Position numbers and translations under genes: made by a program. The notes beneath the pieces were generated by a model. The model was not told the origin of the DNA, did no database searches, and saw only the letters and a program-made list of their open reading frames with translations. Below, one piece after another: positions 59,068 to 64,000 of a stretch of 64,000 bases of DNA; the first letter of the stretch is position 1, and every line of letters starts with the position of its first letter. This DNA is from a bacterium (GTDB lineage Bacteria; Cyanobacteriota; Vampirovibrionia; Gastranaerophilales; Gastranaerophilaceae), in contig JAGAJM010000004.1 of the NCBI GenBank assembly GCA_017626055.1, forward strand, positions 248,001-312,000, written 5' to 3'.

Positions 59068-59604
59068 ATGAAATACGTATGTACAGTTTGTGGATGGTCA
59101 ACAGAAGCTGATAAAGCTCCAGAAAGATGCCCATTATGTGGAGCTACAACTTTTAAAGAAGTTGGTGGTGGTGAAAAAACATATGCTTGTGAACATAAAG
59201 TTGGTGATGGTGTTGTTGCGGATGCTCAAGTTATGGAAGGTCTAAGAGCACACTTCAATGGTGAATGTACAGAAGTTGGTATGTATTTGGCAATGTCTAG
59301 AGTAGCTGAAAGAGAAGGTTACCCAGAAGTTGCTGAAGCATTTAAAAGATATGCATTTGAAGAAGCTGAGCACGCTGCAAAATTTGCTGAATTACTAGGT
59401 GAAGTTGTTACTGATTCAACTAAGAAAAACTTAGAATTGAGAGCTGAAGCAGAACATGGTGCTTGCGATGGCAAATTAGCAATTGCAATCAGAGCTAAAG
59501 AATTAGGTTATGACGCAATTCACGATACAGTTCACGAAATGGCTAAAGACGAAGCTCGTCATGGCAAAGGTTTCGATGGACTATTAAAAAGATATTTTGG
59601 TTAA
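59068..59604 (+). CDS. Reverse rubrerythrin
   Basis: A 178-residue protein with the domain order of reverse rubrerythrin: an N-terminal rubredoxin-like FeS4 domain (CTVCGW near residue 5, CPLCG near residue 21), then a ferritin-like di-iron domain with [28 protein letters not shown] and [13 protein letters not shown] supplying the Glu and His ligands. Such proteins reduce peroxide in anaerobes. Its promoter carries TATAAT near 59013 and it has an AAAGGCGG ribosome site. It fits the anaerobic gene set of the window. Confidence 0.92.
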   Translation: MKYVCTVCGWSTEADKAPERCPLCGATTFKEVGGGEKTYACEHKVGDGVVADAQVMEGLRAHFNGECTEVGMYLAMSRVAEREGYPEVAEAFKRYAFEEAEHAAKFAELLGEVVTDSTKKNLELRAEAEHGACDGKLAIAIRAKELGYDAIHDTVHEMAKDEARHGKGFDGLLKRYFG

Positions 59605-59627
59605 TTTACTTTCTACACACAACCAAA

Positions 59628-59652
59628 AAAGCCGACCATTATGGTCGGCTTT
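59628..59652. terminator. Bidirectional terminator after rubrerythrin
   Basis: AAAGCCGACC (59628-59637) pairs with GGTCGGCTTT (59643-59652), with A and T runs on both sides. It also ends the convergent GH77-like gene. Confidence 0.9.
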
Positions 59653-59656
59653 AATT

Positions 59657-61543
59657 TTATGCTTTTTTATCAAGATTTGAATTTTTAGTTTTTTTAGAAT
59701 GTTGAATTCCTAATGCCGTTCCGACACCTGTTAGAGTTACGGCTCCAGCTATAATCCAAGGTGCTTTTGATTTTTTTGCAATAGTTTTAACTTCTTGTGG
59801 AGTTGTTACTTCTTCAATAATTTCAGCAGATTTTTCAAGTAAAATATCTTTGAATTTTACGATTTTTGCAAATAATTCAGGATGAGATTCGTTTAATTTT
59901 TTTACTTTGAATATTTTTTCTAAGCTATCCATTATATTAAATCCGTAGCCTTCTTCTACTGCAGAGTGATAAGCTGATTTGTAATCTGCAGGAATTTTAT
60001 ATGCATAGTTTCTATGAGCGGATAAATTTCTAGCTGGATCATTTACGCAGTTTAGATTTTGCATATCAAAACGCTCTTCTCTACCTAAAACATCCATATA
60101 AAACATTTCGTTATGTCTTGCCATCATTGGTTCTGCCCATTTTGCTTTTGCAAATTCAATTGGGTCTGCCAAAATATGTTCTGGAATACCTAAAATCCTT
60201 GAAAGTGGTGGTATTGCATCGTATTTGTGAGGTCTTAAATCTTCCATTGAAGTATCTGGCATGTTGTGTGCGATTTGACGTAATGGTTGTGGATCATGGT
60301 TCCCAACCCCAAACACAAGATAATCTGGATCCCAACCTCGTCTTATGAATGCATCATTTGAACCCCACAAATCACCATCTCTTTCGTGCATATGTGTTGA
60401 GCCGAAAATTTTGGTACGTTGTTTTACTTCGTCCATTAGTTCTGGGGAATTCGGTTTAAAAATATCTCCACCTTCAAATTCGTAGATTAAATTACGTAAA
60501 TCAAAATCTTCACCTTTAACTTCTCTTACTGCATCTTCAATGAACTTGAGAACTTTATCTCCTAGATATTGTTGATAGGTGTGATTACCTGCTTCGTTAG
60601 TCATTCTAGGGTTTAAGTATGCCCAGCCAACATCAAACCTAATCATATCGTATCGTTTTGCAAATAATTGAACTTTTGTTTTTAATAATTTTGCAGCATC
60701 ACTTGTTGGGTCTTGTAGGGCATCATAATCAAGTGCTCTTAAATCCCAAGTTCTATCACCGATGAAATAACCTTGTTTAAATGCTTTAGGATACGCTGCG
60801 ATTTCATCCGCAGAAAATCCGATTAAACAATCACCACAAAGTTTTACACCCTCTTTGTTTAGTGCTTCTTTTCCTATTCTTAAGTGTTCATCTGCTAAGA
60901 ATTGTCTAAATCTGAAATAGTCTTGATCTTTTTCGAATGACCGAGGAATATCCAACCAATATGAGTTTTCTTGAATATAACGATTGTATTTTTGTTTTAA
61001 TGGTGAATTTTCATCAAGAGCTAAAAATCTTTCGTGTGCGATTTTTAACATTTTATTTTGTTCACCTTGATAAGACATTACATTATCATAGTTTGCGATA
61101 GTTTCTTTATCAGGTTTGACATTTGCGTGGACAATTTTTTGATATTCTTCTGGTTTTAAAATTCTGCCAAATTCTTCTGTTGTTAAAAGTTCAGGGTCAA
61201 TTTGGTGGTTTCCCAGAGATAATGCAGTACCACTATATGCACAATACAAACCAGAACCTTTTGAATTTGCAACTTGTCCTTGTGGTAGAACTTCAACAAT
61301 ATTAAAACCTAATAATGGGCGCATAAATTTGAAAAATTCTTGAGATTCTTTTGCTGCTAAATTCGAAACCCCTGTATTTCTAGAGGCAGATTGAGGCAGA
61401 CAAGCATCGTGTACTATAAAAATAGATTTGCCTGTCTGACCTACTAATTGTTTTGCTTCTTTTTGGACTTGTTCAAATTCTTGAGTTTCTTGTTGTGTTA
61501 AACGTCGTCCGAAGCTTATATTATTAACTGCAGAAACTTTCAT
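59657..61543 (-). CDS. GH77-like 4-alpha-glucanotransferase with FG motif and C-terminal membrane segment
   Basis: A 628-residue protein. It opens MKVSAVNNISFGRRL (motif at residues 9-13). After an ASRNTGVSNL/EFFKFMRPLLGFNIVEVLP block comes a MalQ-like core: a CLIGF strand, MIRFDVGWAY (catalytic Asp near residue 302, usually RIDHFRG), LIYEFEGGD (Glu, MalQ has AEDLG) and VGNHDPQPL. The order matches GH77 amylomaltases, but the motifs are divergent. The C-terminus ends with a hydrophobic helix (about residues 595-615) and a Lys-rich tail, suggesting a membrane anchor. It lies 32 nt after trxA on the same strand, so it may be cotranscribed. Activity on glycogen or maltodextrin is inferred. Confidence 0.7.
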   Translation of the reverse strand: MKVSAVNNISFGRRLTQQETQEFEQVQKEAKQLVGQTGKSIFIVHDACLPQSASRNTGVSNLAAKESQEFFKFMRPLLGFNIVEVLPQGQVANSKGSGLYCAYSGTALSLGNHQIDPELLTTEEFGRILKPEEYQKIVHANVKPDKETIANYDNVMSYQGEQNKMLKIAHERFLALDENSPLKQKYNRYIQENSYWLDIPRSFEKDQDYFRFRQFLADEHLRIGKEALNKEGVKLCGDCLIGFSADEIAAYPKAFKQGYFIGDRTWDLRALDYDALQDPTSDAAKLLKTKVQLFAKRYDMIRFDVGWAYLNPRMTNEAGNHTYQQYLGDKVLKFIEDAVREVKGEDFDLRNLIYEFEGGDIFKPNSPELMDEVKQRTKIFGSTHMHERDGDLWGSNDAFIRRGWDPDYLVFGVGNHDPQPLRQIAHNMPDTSMEDLRPHKYDAIPPLSRILGIPEHILADPIEFAKAKWAEPMMARHNEMFYMDVLGREERFDMQNLNCVNDPARNLSAHRNYAYKIPADYKSAYHSAVEEGYGFNIMDSLEKIFKVKKLNESHPELFAKIVKFKDILLEKSAEIIEEVTTPQEVKTIAKKSKAPWIIAGAVTLTGVGTALGIQHSKKTKNSNLDKKA

Positions 61544-61575
61544 ACTTATCTTAAAGACCTAAATAAAAATTTTTG

Positions 61576-61899
61576 TTATAAATGTTTTTCAATGTTTGAA
61601 ATGATTGTTGATTTTGGCATTAAACCAGCCATACGTTCAACAGCTTCCCCATTTTTGAATACTAACAAACTTGGTAAACCACTGATTGAATATTTTTTAG
61701 CAGTTTCAAGTGATTCTTCAACATTTATTTTTACAAATTTAACTTTGCCGTCATAAGCTTCAGCGATTTCATCAACAACTGGGCCAAGTTTTCTGCAAGG
61801 TCCACACCAAGTTGCCCAAAAATCAACCAATACTGGAGTTGATGAATTTACAACTTCAGCTTCAAAAGTTGAATCATTAAGTTCTAACACATTTCCCAT
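61576..61899 (-). CDS. trxA: Thioredoxin
   Basis: A 107-residue classical thioredoxin with the redox site WATWCGPCRK near residues 28-37, the cis-Pro loop ISGLPSLLVF near residue 73, and KINVEES. It reduces disulfides in the cytoplasm with thioredoxin reductase. An AAATGGGG ribosome region precedes the ATG. The GH77-like gene follows 32 nt downstream. Confidence 0.96.
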   Translation of the reverse strand: MGNVLELNDSTFEAEVVNSSTPVLVDFWATWCGPCRKLGPVVDEIAEAYDGKVKFVKINVEESLETAKKYSISGLPSLLVFKNGEAVERMAGLMPKSTIISNIEKHL

Positions 61900-61994
61900 G
61901 ATTTTTACCCCATTTCTTAACTATTACTTCACAATAATAACATGGAAAAAACTTTTGTGCTATTATCTATATGAGAACTACGTAGGATAAAAAA

Positions 61995-62912
61995 ATGGCT
62001 AGAAAAAAAATAGTTGAAATTGTTTTAGATACTGAAACAACGGGATTAGATTATACTAGGGAGAAGATGGTTGAATTTGCCGCAGTAAGACTTGAAAATG
62101 GCAAAATTAAAGATGAGTTTCAAACATTAATTAACCCTGAACAACACATCAGAAAATCAAGTATTGCTATTCATGGCATTACAGAAGAAATGGTAGCTGA
62201 AGCTCCAACTGAAGCTGAAATTATGCCAAAAATTTTAGAGTTTATTGGAGAATATCCGATTGTTGCACATAATGCAATTTTTGATTATTCATTTTTAAAC
62301 GAAGCTTCTAAAAGAGTTACTGGCGAAGAACTTAAAAATGAAAGAATTGATACTCAACAAATGTTCAAAGAAGTTTATCCAGATTTGGAAGCTCATGGTT
62401 TGAACGCTTTGACTGAAAAATTTAATGTTGAGTTAAAAGACCACCATAGAGCTATGGGTGATACTATGGGATTGGCGTTAGCTTATCCAAAATTGAAAAA
62501 ATTATATGTTCAAAAATATGATTGGGAAAGTAAGCAATTAGAAAATGTTGATTATCTTTTTGAAAGATTTTTAAGACTTCAACAAACTGTTACTACTTTG
62601 CAGTCTGAAATGCAGGATTTGAAATCAGTATTCAAATTGTATTTTGAACAAGGGGGCGCTCCAATTATTTCTCAAGAAGGTGATATGTTAGTTTATAACT
62701 CAAAACAATCTTTTGGGTATGATTTTAATGCGATTAAGCCTGTATTAGAAGAAGTTGGTGCTTTAGAAAAAGCTGTAAAAATTAACACTGGCTTTGTAGA
62801 TAGATTGGTTAATGGTAGAAGTCTTGATGATGAGAAAAAAGAAATTATCAAAAATGCAAGACAAGAATTAACTGAAACAAGAAATATTCAAGTAATTAAG
62901 AATAATAAGTAG
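61995..62912 (+). CDS. DnaQ-like 3'-5' exonuclease (DNA polymerase III epsilon family)
   Basis: A 305-residue protein with an N-terminal DEDDh exonuclease: VLDTETTGLDYTREKMVEFA (ExoI), a NAIFDYSFLN (ExoII) and LKDHHRAMGDTMGLA (ExoIII with His) at residues 12-160. The last 130 residues, with SEMQDLKSVFKLYFEQGG and a DDEKKEIIKNARQELTE tail, are not part of the usual epsilon subunit. It may be the proofreading subunit or a related repair exonuclease. The next gene, a transporter, starts 14 nt after its stop; its ribosome site overlaps the dnaQ-like stop codon. Confidence 0.85.
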   Translation: MARKKIVEIVLDTETTGLDYTREKMVEFAAVRLENGKIKDEFQTLINPEQHIRKSSIAIHGITEEMVAEAPTEAEIMPKILEFIGEYPIVAHNAIFDYSFLNEASKRVTGEELKNERIDTQQMFKEVYPDLEAHGLNALTEKFNVELKDHHRAMGDTMGLALAYPKLKKLYVQKYDWESKQLENVDYLFERFLRLQQTVTTLQSEMQDLKSVFKLYFEQGGAPIISQEGDMLVYNSKQSFGYDFNAIKPVLEEVGALEKAVKINTGFVDRLVNGRSLDDEKKEIIKNARQELTETRNIQVIKNNK

Positions 62913-62926
62913 GAGAAAAAGAAATT

Positions 62927-64000
62927 ATGTTGAAAAAATTAGGGGATTTCTTTAATTTTAAGGAACCACCTGTTGCAGAACCTATTCAAGATTCTGACAA
63001 AGTGGCTTCTATGTATAAACATTGGCGTATAAGAATTTTCTATTCTTGCTTTATTGGTTATACAATTTTTTATCTATGTAAGAAAAATATTGCAGTTGCG
63101 CTACCTGGAATTATGCAAGAGTTCAATTACACTGCAACAGAACTTGGTTTGTTAGGTAGTTCATTATATTTAACTTATGGTATCGGTAAGTTTGTAAATG
63201 GTGTGTTGGCAGATGGTTCTGATGTTAGAAAATTCTTTCCAACTGCACTTTTAATGACTGCATTAGCTAATATTCTATTCGCATTAGCACCAAGTGGGGT
63301 TGGTTTGTTAGGCTTAAGCCCACAGATGTCTGGTGTTGTTTTACTTTGGGTATTAGCTTTCTTGTGGGGTGTTAGTGGTTGGTTCCAATCAGCAGGTTTC
63401 CCTGCAGTTGCAAAAAGTTTAACATACTGGTATTCAAATTCTGAACGTGGAACAAAATGGTCATTATGGTCTTGTTCTCACCAAACTGGGACTTTCTTAA
63501 GTTTCATTTTAGCAGGTCATATTGCAGCTCACTTTGGTTGGAGAGCAGCATTCTTTGTCCCTGGTATGTTGGCTTTAGTAACAGCTTTATGGTTGTTTGA
63601 AAGATTAAGAGACAGACCTCAATCTTTAGGGCTTCCTGATGTTGAAATTTATCGTAATGAGCCTGTTAAAAAGCAAGAAGAAGGTACAAAGTCAGCTGAA
63701 GATGATATGACTTATGTTCAAATCTTCAAAAAACACGTTTTGTGCAATAAAACACTTTGGTTGTTAGCAATTGCTTATGTATTTGTTTACATTATCAGAT
63801 TCGGTGCAGAAGACTGGATGATTATGTATTTGAAAAATGCTAAAGGTATTGAGCTTACAGATGCTACAAATATGATCGCATCATTACCTCTTGTGGGTAT
63901 TTGTGGTACTGTTTGTGCAGGTTTAATTTCTGATAAATTGTTCAAAGGTAAAAGAGCTCCAGTTAACCTAATTTATTTAGTAGGTGTAATTCTAGCAATT
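62927..64000 (+). CDS. Organophosphate:phosphate antiporter-family (GlpT/UhpT-like) transporter, truncated by window edge
   Basis: 358 residues in frame to the window edge with no stop. The MFS organophosphate-antiporter pattern is clear: a Met-Tyr-Lys-His-Trp-Arg start to TM1, FYLCKKNIAVALP, GKFVNGVLAD between TM2 and TM3, and ANILFALAP. The family signature around ERGTKWSLWSCSHQTG (near residue 170) and LERLRDRPQSLGLP follows. It likely imports glycerol 3-phosphate or a hexose phosphate in exchange for phosphate. Its AGGAGA ribosome site overlaps the upstream stop, so it is coupled to the exonuclease gene. Substrate is not certain. Confidence 0.85.
   Translation, partial: MLKKLGDFFNFKEPPVAEPIQDSDKVASMYKHWRIRIFYSCFIGYTIFYLCKKNIAVALPGIMQEFNYTATELGLLGSSLYLTYGIGKFVNGVLADGSDVRKFFPTALLMTALANILFALAPSGVGLLGLSPQMSGVVLLWVLAFLWGVSGWFQSAGFPAVAKSLTYWYSNSERGTKWSLWSCSHQTGTFLSFILAGHIAAHFGWRAAFFVPGMLALVTALWLFERLRDRPQSLGLPDVEIYRNEPVKKQEEGTKSAEDDMTYVQIFKKHVLCNKTLWLLAIAYVFVYIIRFGAEDWMIMYLKNAKGIELTDATNMIASLPLVGICGTVCAGLISDKLFKGKRAPVNLIYLVGVILAI

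Overview
The window looks like a chromosomal segment of a gut Gastranaerophilales bacterium (Vampirovibrionia/Melainabacteria, the non-photosynthetic sister group of Cyanobacteria). This is inference from several signs. Base composition is strongly AT-rich. There is an LdpA-like iron-sulfur protein, a family otherwise known from cyanobacteria. The metabolism looks anaerobic and fermentative (AdhE, reverse rubrerythrin, catabolic-type peptidase, glutamate dehydrogenase). Many lineage-type proteins of unknown function carry a short N-terminal Phe-Gly or Phe-Thr-Gly motif.

Layout. 1-12.7 kb holds housekeeping genes: aroK-aroB, an amino-acid-type binding lipoprotein, CCA-adding enzyme, a helicase-nuclease fusion, MiaB, an M48 protease, prephenate dehydratase, a phosphohexomutase and two tandem FG-motif paralogues. 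12.7-23.3 kb is the S10-spc ribosomal protein cluster in canonical order (S10, L3, L4, L23, L2, S19, L22, S3, L16, L29, S17, L14, L24, L5, S14, then S8, L6, L18). It is unusual in four ways: an opposite-strand gene splits S14 from S8, the cluster stops after L18 (no S5, L30, L15 or SecY), a terminator-like hairpin sits between L2 and S19, and several spacers are long and strongly structured. 23.3-30.4 kb carries trmFO, FG/FT-motif proteins, an LdpA-like protein with a HAD phosphatase, a bifunctional-nuclease-family protein and tRNA-Ser(GCU).

30.4-39.4 kb is an accessory defence-type island. It contains a large DUF559-nuclease/RecQ-helicase fusion coupled to a small coiled-coil membrane protein, a stand-alone DnaB-like ATPase enclosed by inverted and direct repeats, and an McrBC pair. 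It is bounded on one side by the tRNA gene and on the other by a 36-codon remnant of a metallophosphoesterase, then a WYL-domain regulator with two matching operator-like sites. The RecQ-DUF559 plus membrane coiled-coil pair is my best candidate for an undescribed system.

39.4-64 kb returns to chromosomal genes: secreted repeat proteins, a sugar-nucleotidyltransferase-like protein, GdhA, an orphan histidine kinase, AdhE, a 1123-residue protein with an internal duplication, a TPR protein, leucyl aminopeptidase, reverse rubrerythrin, a GH77-like glucanotransferase downstream of thioredoxin, a DnaQ-type exonuclease and the start of an organophosphate transporter. At least four genes (aroK, cca, trmFO and the gene at 58240) have a -10 hexamer only 6-7 nt before the start codon and no Shine-Dalgarno sequence, which suggests leaderless mRNAs.
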